Source: Oegoconia quadripuncta
Lineage: Eukaryota; Arthropoda; Insecta; Lepidoptera; Autostichidae
Assembly: GCA_949316235.1 (NCBI GenBank)
Contig: OX438744.1
Coordinates: 3,782,001-3,846,000, forward strand
Reading direction: 5' to 3'
DNA: 64,000 nucleotides
Under the pieces are notes generated by a model. The model worked only from the letters and a program-made list of their open reading frames with translations. It had not been told where the DNA came from and ran no database searches. Position numbers and translations under genes: made by a program. Position 1 is the stretch's first letter; each line of letters opens with the position of its first letter. Below, piece by piece: positions 33,569 to 43,848 of this stretch.

Positions 33569-34357
33569 CTTGTCTCGTTGCATCTCTTCTTTTATTATAC
33601 AATTAAAACATACTTCTACTTCCAAATCCTTCCGTTTTTTATTTTTTTTATAAGTTTATTTTATTGGCCAATGCTATTAAAGGTCAGGAAGAGCCAGCTA
33701 GAAATATACAAACCTTACTGTACCCAAAAGACTATTTTGTTACATTGTATTGCCAGGCTTATTAATGTCAATAATAACTTTTGACAAGCTGACGTAGATA
33801 TTACCGCTGTGCCGGAAATTGCAGTTTCAGTAAGTAAATTACCTATAAACATACATGAAATTATTATTACGGTACCAGGGAACGATAAAAACAAAAGAGA
33901 AAACTTTCATCACAATTTTCTCTTGACAGATCTCAAATCTTTCCCTTGAGACCCTCATAAAAAATACATATCCGATTAGGCAACTTACAAAGCGACAAAT
34001 TCAAACATTTTATATTCAAGTGTATTTACCATAAGTACCCAATATAGGTAGGTACTTGTCATAAAATACAGCTCAGCAAGTCCATTTAACTTTTGCCGAA
34101 GATATCCCTCCGAACGTAAAAATTCAATTTTTATTTCATCGTATAAAATTCATAAAATTGGAGTGTCTGCGTAGCATATCATTATTCTGTGGATGAATCA
34201 TGACGCCTAGACCTACGAACATGTACGTTTTTATGTTTAAAAGATTTTACGGCTCGGTTTATCTTACTTGAAAATCTGTAGCGCCTGGAGGAATCTAATT
34301 CAATTCAACTCATGTGTTAACCTACAAAAAGACGGTTATTATAAATTTGAAAACTTT
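33569..34357. other. AT-rich stretch, nothing recognised
   Basis: No gene, RNA or repeat partner was found. A 68-codon open frame at 33578-33784 is AT-biased. Confidence 0.4.
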
Positions 34358-34588
34358 GACGACTTGTTTGGTGTAGTAGTTATCTGACTGCTATACCAAA
34401 AGGTTGCGGGTTCAAATCCCGCCATAGGCATGTGTTTGTATGATGAATATAGACATGTGTTCCTGAGTTATGGATATTTCTATAGTATATCAACCATCTG
34501 GTATCCACAACACAAGCTTATAGATGCTTAATGTGGAACTAGATGGCGTTGTGTGTATGTCCAAGGATATTTATTTATTATTATTTAT
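34358..34588 (+). mobile_element. SINE-B2, internally shortened
   Basis: The head GACGACTTGTTTGGTGTAGT has an A box, followed by a B box GGTTCAAATCC with one change. The spacer between GAGTTATGGAT and ATCAACCATCTGG is shorter than in 7836. It ends in a TTA-rich microsatellite. Confidence 0.88.
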
Positions 34589-34850
34589 GTCTCCGTCTAT
34601 GGCATTGTAATGCTAAAACGGTTGAACCGATTTGAAACTAATTTTTATCGTCAAAGCCGTTGTAAGAGAGATGGGTCTCAGTCATGCACGCTGGTAATTG
34701 GTAAATCTATTCCGAAGATATTTATCACGTCGCGGTCACCACTTTGGCGAAGCTTTCAAGAGTTGTGTGAATATATGTGATAGTTGTCAATAAATTATAG
34801 CGTTCAGGCGGATGTAAAACTTGGTGTATATATTGACTGGTATATTTAGA

Positions 34851-34969
34851 CGAGCTTGACGGTTTTAATAAGAGATGGTTTGCGCTCGCCAAGAACAAAA
34901 ACGACTGGAAACAGATGAGGGAAGCCTTTGCCCAGCAGCGTGACACTATAGGCTCTTAATAATATTAAT
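34851..34969 (+). mobile_element. RTE-like LINE tail (LINE-a)
   Basis: The frame reads DELDGFNKRWFALAKNKNDW then MREAFAQQRDTIGS and a stop, followed by an AAT run. It matches the end of the relic at 18735. It is a severely truncated copy. Confidence 0.75.
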
Positions 34970-35736
34970 ATTTAGATTATAGGTACGTACATCGAGTAGT
35001 CGCGAGGTTTTGGTAAAAACAAAAGAAACAATCAAGTCTCTTCTCGTTGGTGTCGTAAAAGCAACTCAGGAACTATCAATCAAAAAACATGTATGGGTTT
35101 GCACGGTTCAATGGCGATGGGGTCACCCTCTGTCACGTGTGTATTTCTGCGTGAATGTGGTTTAACGCTTAAGTTTGGGATGTCTCTGACCATCCCATTA
35201 GGGATAAAGGTCGTGATGTCGCTTGGATGTGCCTCGCGGGTTCTAAATTTACAGTTACACAAAGAGGTTAAATACCATAATGTAAAGATGAAGCCGAAGG
35301 TAGATTTCTCTCTGTATATTTGGTCTAATATTTTATATGGGTGTTGCGGAGTTATGGGACTGGCAAATCGTTTGGTACATAAATAACATAGAAGCCTAGA
35401 CATTGGGAAAGTTTACAGGAGTATCTGCCACTCAACATTCGGTTGTCAGAGCTTAGTCTGCAGTACCAGTAGCGTGCATCACGCACATTAGCAAAGTGGA
35501 GTTGTTGGGCAGCGCAATAATTTCTAGATTATTATAGGTAATTTTATTATTAATTATACTAGTTCCTTTGGTTACCTTCATTGTAATTTAAATTTAAAAT
35601 TATTTTATGAGACTACCCACATTGTGAATTAATGTTAGAAAGAGATGTATTGAAAATGTCAACCTACCCAATTAAGTCACTAATTGAGTGACAACCATAT
35701 CGCACTTAAACGAGCTGCCTGCGTGCAGTTAATCAT
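34970..35736. other. Unassigned stretch
   Basis: From about 35080 to 35400 both strands are open for about 100 codons (plus 35093-35386, minus 35080-35403). Neither translation is recognisable. This is more likely a GC-balanced repeat than a gene. Confidence 0.3.
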
Positions 35737-35904
35737 TCACAGTATCAGTCACAGTATCAGTCACAGTATCAGTCACAGTATCAGTCACAGTATAAGTCAC
35801 AGTATCAGTCACAGTATCAGTCACAGTATCAGTCACAGTATCAGTCACAGTATCAGTCACAGTTCCAGTCACATTACCAATCACAGTTTATCAGTTTACC
35901 AGTT
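35737..35904 (+). repeat. 12-bp minisatellite
   Basis: The unit TCACAGTATCAG is repeated 11-13 times from 35737 to 35892 with a few substitutions near the right edge, followed by two AGTTTACC units. Because 12 is a multiple of three, one frame reads as an HSIS repeat; that is not evidence of a protein. Confidence 0.95.
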
Positions 35905-36739
35905 TACCAGTATTATTTTACATGTAAATTTGTTGAAAATGGAAGAATAAATAATAAAAAGAAAGTTCCTAGTTTCCATTGTGCATCCTGGCTAGTGTTA
36001 GTGCCCCGGCTTCGCTCCTTCAAGTGAGCAGTGTGTGTGTGTCCTGCGTCCCGCTCGTATCGTCGTGCCTCTTCGTCCCCGCCGTACTCGGCACCTATCT
36101 TTGTGTTTAGGCGAGTGTCGTCAACAGGAGTACCAGGTACAGCAAGGCTCAAGAATGTTAGAAATTGAACGACTTTATGGTTCGCAAGAGAAAGACCGGT
36201 CCCCAGATATTACAGGTGTTCCCATAAACCACCGCTCTGTGGATTATAAGGAATGATAAGTAATCCACTCAAGGATATTTCCAAGGTTACCACAATTACT
36301 CACCTGCCAATAAGCTTTATAAATTTGTTTTCCCCTTCCATTTTGCAGGACTCGTTTATAATAAACAAGCAGTAACACCAGTTTTTTTGATTTTTAAAGC
36401 TGGGTCATTATTCATTTACCGACTATACCAATTGATCGTCATGCTACCTATCACTTATTGAACGTCATTTTTAAACATAAAATTGTATTCAATCCAAATT
36501 CGTTACATCCAAACGTTCGCATTTTTAGTTAGACTAGTTAGATTAGATTCAACAGATTTTTGGACACTATTTATAATTGCTTGTTTCTATGATGGACTAG
36601 AGACGCTTTTGACCACATTCACATTTGGTGAATAGTGACGATGTAGCTGAAGATGAAGCAAGTAATTCTAAGAAATGTCTGTTCACCCTAAACTTGAAAA
36701 TCCCATCATTTTAGGAACACTCACGTACTCACGACTTCC
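35905..36739. other. Unassigned, possible promoter- or LTR-like patch
   Basis: AATAAATAATAAAAAG at 35947 is followed by a GC-rich stretch (about 36000-36130). I considered a solo LTR from 35633 (TGTT) to 36126 (AACA), but the flanks do not show a target duplication. No gene is recognised. Confidence 0.25.
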
Positions 36740-36876
36740 ATACCTTTAAGCACTGAGGCATTTTGGACGAGATCACGTTGCGCAGTTTCCCGAACACCGC
36801 CAATTCGAACTGTATTCGACAATTGGCTTCTCGAAGTTGAACTTATCTAGTGTTGATTTCTTGTCCCATGTAGACG
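36740..36876 (-). mobile_element. LINE reverse-transcriptase fragment (LINE-b group)
   Basis: The minus strand reads VYMGQEINT, a stop, then REANCRIQFELAVFGKLRN and VISSKMPQCLK. This is the stretch after the reverse transcriptase core of RTE/R4-like elements (pattern YLGQ ... IxLxWxAFGKL ... SSKxPQCLK). One in-frame stop shows decay. The equivalent fragment is at 42665. Confidence 0.65.
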
Positions 36877-37269
36877 TTCTTATCTGCAACTTCGAGAATG
36901 GAGGTCCCAACTAATATGGCGTGTGTATTATTAATCAGGTTATGCATACTTTTGTAGTGATTAACGGAATCGCTGCAGACTTGGTCTTCTGAATATTATT
37001 GCACTGTGCACGAACGACTGCGATACGAATTCAATACAATTTCAGTCGAACGCGGAATGCCTATAAATTAATGTAATCGATTCATTTCCCAATTTTAATC
37101 GCGTTTCCAATTTAAAACTCAGATGGATATTAACGAACTAATTACCCACTATTACACATACGCCAGTAGCCAATGATGGAAACGATCCTTTACTAACCGA
37201 CACGACCCTTTTACATAAAAGTGACACTTGTAAACCATGACAATTCGGCGTACATTGCTGGTAATATTT

Positions 37270-37415
37270 AAATATATGTCGTAGATGGGTGTGGGCGTTG
37301 CTAGCGACCGGGACGGTGTCAGTCGCGTGATAATGTGTGGCTCGGGCAATGGCGATACTACAGCCAACCATAGGCACCATAGGCACCATAGGCACATCGA
37401 CATCGACAACGCATT
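37270..37415 (-). repeat. Repeat R copy 2
   Basis: GGGCGTTGCTAGCGACCGGG and GTGGCTCGGGCAATGGCGAT match 27195-27335. A short 10-bp tandem (CCATAGGCAC, three units) has expanded inside it at about 37370-37395. Confidence 0.7.
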
Positions 37416-37737
37416 CACAAATGTATAATACATAATACTAAAAATATACAAAAGTGTATTACAGACTTCAGTCTATTTTTGGCATTAAAGTAAGTATTTT
37501 AAAGGCCATATTTTAAAGACAATGTCTACTATGAACTTCATAGCAATCTGGCGACACCTGGGACCCAACTGATTTGAGAGACCCTTAGACGGACGCTTCA
37601 TTGTTTATTTAAGAGCGTCTTAAGTGTAACGAAGAGCGTCGTTTAAAGCCCTTATTGGATTATGCAGTTTTGGAGGAAATATTAATATTGTTTTGGTGAA
37701 ACAATTGTTATTATTAGTGCAGAGTAGGAAAAACTCG

Positions 37738-37815
37738 TGGCGCAGTCGCATTCGTATACGGATAGTGAAGTTAAGCAGTGTCTGGCGCTGTCACTCCTTG
37801 GATGGGTGACCGCTA
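37738..37815 (+). pseudogene. 5S rRNA-like fragment
   Basis: GTGAAGTTAAGCAGTGTC and CTTGGATGGGTGACCGC correspond to the internal control region of eukaryotic 5S rRNA (box A-like and box C), with the usual spacing. The first half of 5S is replaced by unrelated sequence and the 3' end stops after GACCGC. It could be a 5S pseudogene or the head of a 5S-derived (SINE3-type) retroposon. Confidence 0.7.
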
Positions 37816-38189
37816 GTGACATTTTAATATGAATGTTCTAAAAACGATGTCAAATCACAAAACAGAAACTATTTACAAACTGCTCTTATAACATATTTCA
37901 CTATCTGGATGATTAGCAAGCATGGACGTAGGTCGCTCGGCGAATATAAAATAAATATATAAATAAAGGTGCAGGTGCACAAAAACAAAAAATTACGGTG
38001 GTACTAGTACTTTTTTAAGTGTCATCGAGCACACGTCATCTCAATTAAGATACTTAATTAATAATATGTAAAATCTAACGTTTATTTGTAATAGATAAGT
38101 GGATAACTGTTATTGGCCTAGATTAAGATTGTAAATGTAATATTGTTTGTTTTAAGTTTAGTGGCTGTTGTTATCCTAAACAATAAAAT

Positions 38190-38363
38190 AAATAATAAAT
38201 AATAAATATTTGGGGCACTTATACCAATCATCAAGTCTCAAACTAAGCTACATATACATAAATGTTCGTAATCATCACAGAAACATTTACCCGTCGCGGG
38301 ATTCGAACCCGCAACCGTTGGTTTCGCTGACAGGGTCACTATCCACTACACCAACCGGTCGTC
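38190..38363 (-). mobile_element. SINE-B1, body partly deleted
   Basis: The minus-strand head GACGACCGGTTGGTGTAGTG has an A box and a perfect B box (GGTTCGAATCC). The middle (normally TATTTATGTATG...ATCCGTTATC) is mostly deleted. The 3' end retains TTATAAGTGCCCCAAATATT. Confidence 0.88.
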
Positions 38364-38403
38364 ATATCAATATCAGTCTAATTTTACAATATAATAAATA
38401 TGT

Positions 38404-38510
38404 TCTCCTTTTGTACAATAAAGTGTATTTGTATTGTATTGTATTGTATTGTATTGTATTGCATTGCATTGCATTGCATTGCATTGCATTGCATTGTATT
38501 GTATTGTATA
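38404..38510 (+). repeat. LINE tail with (GTATT)/(GCATT) microsatellite
   Basis: TGTACAATAAAGTGTATTT is a LINE-like 3' end. It is followed by six GTATT units (38431-38460), seven GCATT units (38461-38495), and two more GTATT units. The opposite-strand counterpart, with a short array, is at 39335. The array seems to have grown from the element's own terminal repeat. Confidence 0.88.
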
Positions 38511-38564
38511 ATATATATTTTGCATGTTTCGTTTAATCACAAATTGTAATCCATAATCTACTTA

Positions 38565-38650
38565 AAAAGAGCAACCCTTGAGTTTCTTGCTCGTTCTTCT
38601 CTGGGGAGCCAGCTTTGTGGATAAGAAGTCATTGTAGTAAATTTAATATT
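38565..38650 (-). repeat. Family L fragment, inverted
   Basis: AAAGAGCAACCCTTGAGTTT and CTTGCTCGTTCTTCTCTGGG are the inverted family L core seen at 21615. Confidence 0.55.
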
Positions 38651-38914
38651 AATTTAAAAATATAACATTCTCAATAATGTTAAATGTGATTGTCATGGTA
38701 AATTTGAATTGTCACATTTATGAAATAGAGGCAAGACATGTTTTTTTATGAAAGAAACTTACTTATTAATTTAACAACTTATTAATGTTTTGCTATACCT
38801 ATAACATAACACTTTTTAATTTCAATATGCAGAACTTTCAGATGTACTTAACAATTAGGAAATTATTTGTGCTAACCCACTTAATTACTCGTATTGAATT
38901 CCGTGATGATAGGT

Positions 38915-39060
38915 TTGCCTGGAAGAGATCGCTGTAAGCGATAAGACCGCCTAATTTGTAGTTTCTATAAGATATTTAAATGTACCTTCCTTAAATAAAT
39001 AAATAAATAAAATAAAAATTATTTAAACTTATTTAAACAATAAAGCGTATTTGATTGATT
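38915..39060 (+). repeat. LINE-type 3' tail (family M)
   Basis: GGTTTGCCTGGAAGAGATCG and GCGATAAGACCGCC are followed by an AAAT microsatellite and ACAATAAAGCGTATTTGATT. This is the fullest match to the consensus order of the family. Confidence 0.7.
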
Positions 39061-39334
39061 GAAAGAAAATCGGCGTACCATCTCTAGTGTTATTCAAAGA
39101 TAAACTACCTCTTGCCACCCAGATTATTCGCAGTCATTTTCTCCCATTATACTCCATACAAGTTCATCAATCATCACCATTAATCATACTTTTTCGTCGC
39201 AAATATTATTAAGCAAATCTTGTTAAAACATGACAAACATTGGATGGATTTGTGTACGATTTGTATGTACACACAAATACGATGATCACGGCTTCGACTC
39301 CCAGAGGGATTAATATTATACCACTAATATAAAG

Positions 39335-39400
39335 TACAATACAATACAAATACACTTTATTATCAAAAAGGAGAATATATATTTTACGAAGCAACATTAA
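39335..39400 (-). repeat. LINE tail, minus strand
   Basis: ACAATACAATACAAATACACTTTATT is the inverted equivalent of the tail at 38404, with only two pentamer units, followed by AAAAAGGAGAATATA. Confidence 0.7.
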
Positions 39401-39526
39401 AAAAGGGTACAATAAGGCGGGATTATCACTATAATCGATTGTGCAAAATAATCATGCACATAAATAGCTACATAATATATTTATTTAAAAACAGTAACAA
39501 ATAAAGAGATGGTTTTTAAATATAAA

Positions 39527-39735
39527 CTAGAACAAATGTAAAAAATTGGGGCCGCGAGGCAAGGTACCCAAAACGCTGGCGGCGTTTCCTCGTTGTATGC
39601 AGATACTTAAGCGTTGGGCGAGGAAACAACCAGCTCTCGGGTCACCAGTGACATCGACTAAGCGCTTTGAAATATCAAAGAAAAATTTAAGAGCGCCCGG
39701 CCTCCAAGGACCTAAAGCTACATAATTAATAACTT
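39527..39735 (-). mobile_element. LINE C-terminus relic (LINE-f)
   Basis: The minus-strand frame is uninterrupted: VALGPWRPGALKFFFDISKR, LVDVTGDPRAGCFLAQRLSI, QRGNAASVLGT, then a stop. The pattern GxWGPxAxxxxxxIxxRLxxxTGDxRAGxxLxQRxSxxIQRGNAAxxLGT is a known C-terminal signature of a group of arthropod non-LTR elements. It is 5'-truncated but its frame is intact, so it is probably younger than most relics here. Confidence 0.75.
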
Positions 39736-39773
39736 TTGGTTTGCTTTTGTTTGGTTTTGTTTTGGTTTGGTTT

Positions 39774-39866
39774 GGTGTTGCGGGTGTCCATGGGCGGCGG
39801 TGATTGCTTTCCATCAGCTGACCCGCATGCTCGTTTGCCGCCCTCTCATATAAAAAAAAAAAAAAA
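39774..39866 (+). mobile_element. LINE 3' end (family J)
   Basis: This begins at GGTGTTGCGGGTGTCCATG and ends with CCGCCCTCTCATATAAAA and a long A-run. It is joined on its left to a low-complexity (TTTGG/TTTTG) stretch at 39736-39773, behind the oppositely oriented LINE-f. Confidence 0.82.
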
Positions 39867-41053
39867 CTTGTACAAAAAATATTCAAACAAGATATTCATA
39901 CACATATATTATATACACAAATAGCTATATATACCGGATGAGTTTTTTTGCCGTAAGGATAGGGCATATTAGGTAAGCGAAATAGAAGTTTTTGGCATAG
40001 GTAGTTCGATTATTTTTTTTCAAAAACGCACGCTTTAGATTAGATTTGGCTTAGATAACGCCGTAGATTGATATGCGACTGGCGGGATTTGTAGAGTTTC
40101 AATCATGCGAAATATGCTATTGACATGAACCCTGAAGGTTTAACACACCTTTTTTACTCGCAGTCATGTAAAATGAAATCTGGCTGCATTAAATAAATCT
40201 TTTTTATTTTATTTTATTTATTTGGGATAACAACAGCTAACATTACATTAATTTACAACAAATAGTTACTACTCATACAGCCAAAACAGTTATCCACTAC
40301 TTAAATAATACACACAATTTGTTGTTGAGAGAAACATCAGATACACGAAGCTACAAAAGAAAGTAGACTGCAATTTATACAAATCAAGATGAGTATATAT
40401 AATAAGTAAGAAGAAATATACATAAATAAATGAGTATACATTAATCAATCTAAATACATACAAATAAATAAAAACAATACATACATACAACGGATATTGA
40501 AGTATATATCTTATTTACATATTTAAATGCGATGACATAAATAAAATATTTATGTTTATATTTTGATAATTTACGTGATATATGTACATAAAATGTAATT
40601 TAGATAAATATTTAGATTTATCATAATATCCTAATCATAACTAATCTGTAAAATAAATTATTTAATTCTTGTGAATATCCTCCTGACACTGTATTAAATT
40701 AAAACGTATATTTCATTTACCTCTGGTGAGTTAATGAGTAGGCGTAGTTCAGTTAATGTCACTGAATTATACACCTAATAACATAACTAATTGTAATATA
40801 TAAAAAGTTTATTTCATAAACTGGCGATGTATGTATATATGTGTATGTTTGTTACAATTTGACACCTGAGTTCCATGTTCATTTGTTCTTAATTTGTGAT
40901 TTTAATTTATATTTATTAATTATCTTATTCGGAATTTTTCGGAAACCCCCCCGTCGTGTATAAAATTTGCACGTGCAAAAAAAAAATATATTTTGACTAA
41001 ATGTCTTATGTGATACTTTGTTCTTTAATTTGTATTTTAATTTAATTTAATTA
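39867..41053. other. AT-rich stretch with a LINE-type tail
   Basis: At about 40203-40290 TTTTATTTATTTGGGATAAC marks a family U tail (minus strand). The remainder is AT-rich with ATAC and AAAT words. No gene is visible. Confidence 0.4.
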
Positions 41054-41296
41054 GACGACCGATTGGTGTAGTGGATATTGACCTTATCAGCGAACCCAAC
41101 TGTTGCGGGTTCGAATCCCGCGAGGGGTAAATGTTTGCGTGATGAATACGAACAATTATTCCCGAGTCTTGGATGTTTATATAAATATTTATGTATGTTT
41201 ATCCGTTATCTAGCATCCATAGCACAAGCTTTGCTTAGTTTGGGACTAGATGATTGGTGTAAGTGTCCGAAATATTTATTTATTTATTATTTATAT
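41054..41296 (+). mobile_element. SINE-B1, full length
   Basis: A box TGGTGTAGTGG (41064-41074) and B box GGTTCGAATCC (41108-41118) are perfect. The body (GATGAATACGAACAATTATT, ATCCGTTATCTAGCATCC, GGGACTAGATGATTGG) and the end TGTCCGAAATATTTATT are complete. At about 243 bp it is the best reference copy of subfamily B1. Confidence 0.92.
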
Positions 41297-41499
41297 ATTT
41301 AATTATATGTGTGTGACCATGAAAACTATTATTTTTAATTCACTTTAGAACCCTATAATGCCACAACGGCTATATGCCATATCTACTGACACTTCAACTA
41401 ATTAATCCGCTAGGCTATGCCAGTGACTTCGTTTTTATATATAAACTCAAACTCAAGCGATCAAGATGAGTCGGAGTACCCTAACACTGTTGGTTAGAT

Positions 41500-42319
41500 T
41501 CATAAGATTAAGGCTGTATATCTTTACTCCTGACCCCCATGATAAATAAGCGTAGTAATATGTACCTTAGAAATAAGGTGACACTATACAAAATTTGTAT
41601 CCGGCCCATTATGACATACGCCAGTGTGAACTTTGACCACGCTGCGCGTTCGGGTATACACCGAATTCAGACGATTCAGAACCGATTCATGCGTAAGGCC
41701 ACGGGCTGCCCGTGGTTCGTACTGTTATGCCATAACCCTGTAAAGGATGATGCTGATGTCATGCCTTCATCACCGCCCTGGTAGAAAAGCTGATTCAGAT
41801 AACAGCGAAGACAACACTCCGACTATCCCATTAGTCAGTCCAGTCCTAACTCTCATCGCGCGTTGATTCTCCTTTAATTAATTTTCAATTAAACCGTGTA
41901 CGAGTACTTTCCAGTGCTAATAAATTTAGTTTTTTTAAAAGGGGGTTTTATTCCAAATCCATAACAGTACGCAATGCAGAGTTATCTTGTATAACTCTAA
42001 GGATCTGGAGCTTCCCACCATAACTCATTACCTGATGGAGGCGTCCATCCGACACTTTCACTCGGCTATGAGTCTCTCGAACACCCTCAAAGTAAGTGTC
42101 GCCACTTATCTCGTAAACCCTAGAGCGACCTCTCGCAAAAGGCGCCCCCGCCACGTCCTCGCGGACCCAGTCGACCCCATTACGGAGGCGCTGGCCACCC
42201 TTTCGTCCCGCCCGTCCGACACAAATACTCAACATCTCCGATATACTGCACTCGCCGGCGAGGGTAGTTACGCCTTACACCGCCATACCACGCTACACGG
42301 TACTAGTCTCTTTTTCTAA
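41500..42319 (+). mobile_element. Jockey-like LINE, C-terminal relic, interrupted
   Basis: The first part reads INKRSNMYLRNKVTLYKICI, RPIMTYASVNFDHAAR and FMRKATGCPWFV, the C-terminal end of a Jockey-clade reverse transcriptase. After a 244-bp insertion it resumes with KDLELPTITHYLMEASIRHF and RRPRHVLADPVDPIT. These are the next blocks expected in the family. The frame differs on the two sides by one base. Upstream reverse transcriptase, endonuclease and ORF1 are missing. A SINE-C follows at 42321. Confidence 0.85.
41723..41966 (+). mobile_element. Solo LTR inserted in the Jockey-like LINE
   Basis: The insertion starts TGTTATG and ends CATAACA, the short inverted ends usual for long terminal repeats. 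GTAC flanks it on both sides (41719-41722 and 41967-41970), a 4-bp target duplication typical of many Ty3/gypsy-type elements. AATAAA is present near 41920. No internal region remains, consistent with LTR-LTR recombination. Coding of the host LINE picks up within a few bases on the other side. Confidence 0.85.
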
Positions 42320-42320
42320 A

Positions 42321-42584
42321 TTCCAAATTATTTGTCGGAGAGTTTCTTGCGCCGTTTCTTATCTCCTACTATACACATTACCAAGCGATTGTTAGGTTAA
42401 ACTCTCCCATGCAACGCCCTAAGCCGAGGTTCGAGCCTCATGGGCCCCTTAGGCGTCGGTTGCAAACTTCTTTTCTCGTACTGTTGCATACATTCAGTGT
42501 GCGCGTCGCTCCCGCCCTCGCCCCCGCGCCCGGTGAAGCTGAAAAAGGCAACGGACTATCAGCGAAGATCCTGTTCAAAAAAAA
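42321..42584 (+). mobile_element. SINE-C, second copy
   Basis: The order TTCCAAATT, GTTTCTTGCGCCGTTTCTTA, TAAGCCGAGGTTCGAGCCTC, GCGCCCGGTGAAGCTGAAAA and a final A-run matches the minus copy at 2922-3198. It starts directly after the stop of the Jockey-like relic, so its first part could instead be that element's 3' untranslated region. Confidence 0.6.
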
Positions 42585-42664
42585 TTCGATGTCGTAGACA
42601 AACATCGAGCATCGCTCTTCCCATAGCTCGTTTCTTGACTTTGCTTGAATAAGCATTTTTTTTG

Positions 42665-42845
42665 AGCCCATGACGCTTCAGACAGACGTTTCAGTACCAC
42701 ATGTCTTCGCAGGTAACACAAATTGATTAAAGACTACTAAAATATTTAAACACTGAGATATTTTACACGAGAAGTCGTTGAGCAGTTTCCTGAACTCTAC
42801 CCATCCCAGTAGAATTCAACAAGTAGTCTCTTTTTCGAAATTGGA
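42665..42845 (-). mobile_element. LINE reverse-transcriptase fragment (LINE-b group)
   Basis: The minus strand reads SNFEKETTC, a stop, then ILLGWVEFRKLLNDFSCKIS and QCLN, followed in another frame by FNQFVLPAKTCGTET. This corresponds to NFEKExxRRIxLGWxAFxKL ... QCLK ... VFxQCVLPVMTYG of RTE/R4-like elements. One stop and one frameshift show decay. It pairs with 36740. Confidence 0.65.
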
Positions 42846-43578
42846 TTGATCTAATCGGATTTCTATTAATTCTAAAGAATTCATCGCTACATCAATCACG
42901 TTTGTCATTTTACACTAGGCGCCGCATAATATGTTAAGTGTTGAAACTAAGTAACCATGCATAATCAATCAAGTGGCAAGTTTGGAACAAACCGCAAACT
43001 TCCTGCCTAAATCAATTGATATTTTAGAATTGCATTATCTGTCCTCCTTAGGAGCTTTGAGGGAATTAAGGGTAAGAGGAGATGAGATAGAGTGTTTACT
43101 AAACATCGATATTGCTAAGGTTTAAGCGGAGGCTTATGGAGTATGTTAGCTATCGCAGATACATATTAGTTTGGGGACAGAGAGGTGTACTCAATAAAAA
43201 AGTTCTTAATTTAAGAGACGTTTTGCCTTATGGTTCCCGATAGAGTAGAATATAGATCAACTCGCCTCTTCCCAGGAGTGTCGAGAGACTAACAGCTAGC
43301 ATACACCAGTGATGGAAAGCTACGTGATTGGTCGGCTCTGAAAATTCTGCGATCGCCAAGCCGCTTGCCCAGCGTGGCAATTAGGGAAAATCCCTCTCAT
43401 AGAAACCGATGCAAGTCGCGCGGCGGGAGAGGATTGATGACCAGTAGTGAACTCATCATGACATTAGACGGAAGTACCTTTTCTGACCTACAGACCAACT
43501 AGTTTGTCCGTGGGGAATTTTAAAAATACCTGAAAAGTTCGCCTCACGGTACAACAATTTTTTATAATAATTAATAAA
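42846..43578. other. Unassigned stretch with a coding-like patch
   Basis: Around 43260-43480 the plus strand remains open for about 70 codons in one frame (reading SDGKLRDWSALKILRSPSRL). It could be a fragment of an unrecognised transposon. Nothing else was found. Confidence 0.3.
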
Positions 43579-43848
43579 ATAATAATAATAATAAATGTCT
43601 TTGCACAAACACACAGCGCCATCTAGGTCCCCAGTAAGTATCTAGGCTTGTGTTGTGGATACCAGATGGTTGATAAACTACACAAATACATTTTTTTTGT
43701 AAATAAATACATATATAAATGAAAAACATCCATAACTCGGGAACACAATGTCTGTATTCATCATACAAACATATACCCCTAGCGGGATTCGAACCCGCGA
43801 CCATTTGGTATAGTAGCAGAGTTTCTTACCACTACGCCAAACAGGTCA
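43579..43848 (-). mobile_element. SINE-B2, complete
   Basis: The minus-strand head GACCTGTTTGGCGTAGTGG carries the A box, followed by B box GGTTCGAATCC. The body (CCATCTGGTATCC, CTAGATGGCGCTGTGTG) and an ATT microsatellite end are present. It is very close in sequence to 50697. Confidence 0.92.

Noticed and set aside
35741..35880. A CRISPR-like array of regularly spaced repeats
   Set aside because: The 12-bp units are contiguous without spacers, and the sequence context is eukaryotic repeat DNA.
35684..35950. An 88-codon frame with an HSIS repeat
   Set aside because: It is produced by a 12-bp minisatellite; the sequence outside the repeat shows no protein features.
35633..36126. A possible solo LTR (TGTT...AACA with AATAAA inside)
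   Set aside because: The flanking 5 bases differ (ATTAA and GGAGT) and no primer-binding site or second copy was seen.
39527..39886. A 119-codon frame considered as a small host gene
   Set aside because: Its C-terminal part carries a LINE signature (TGDPRAG ... QRGNAASVLGT), while its N-terminal part is the inverted LINE family J end plus low-complexity sequence.
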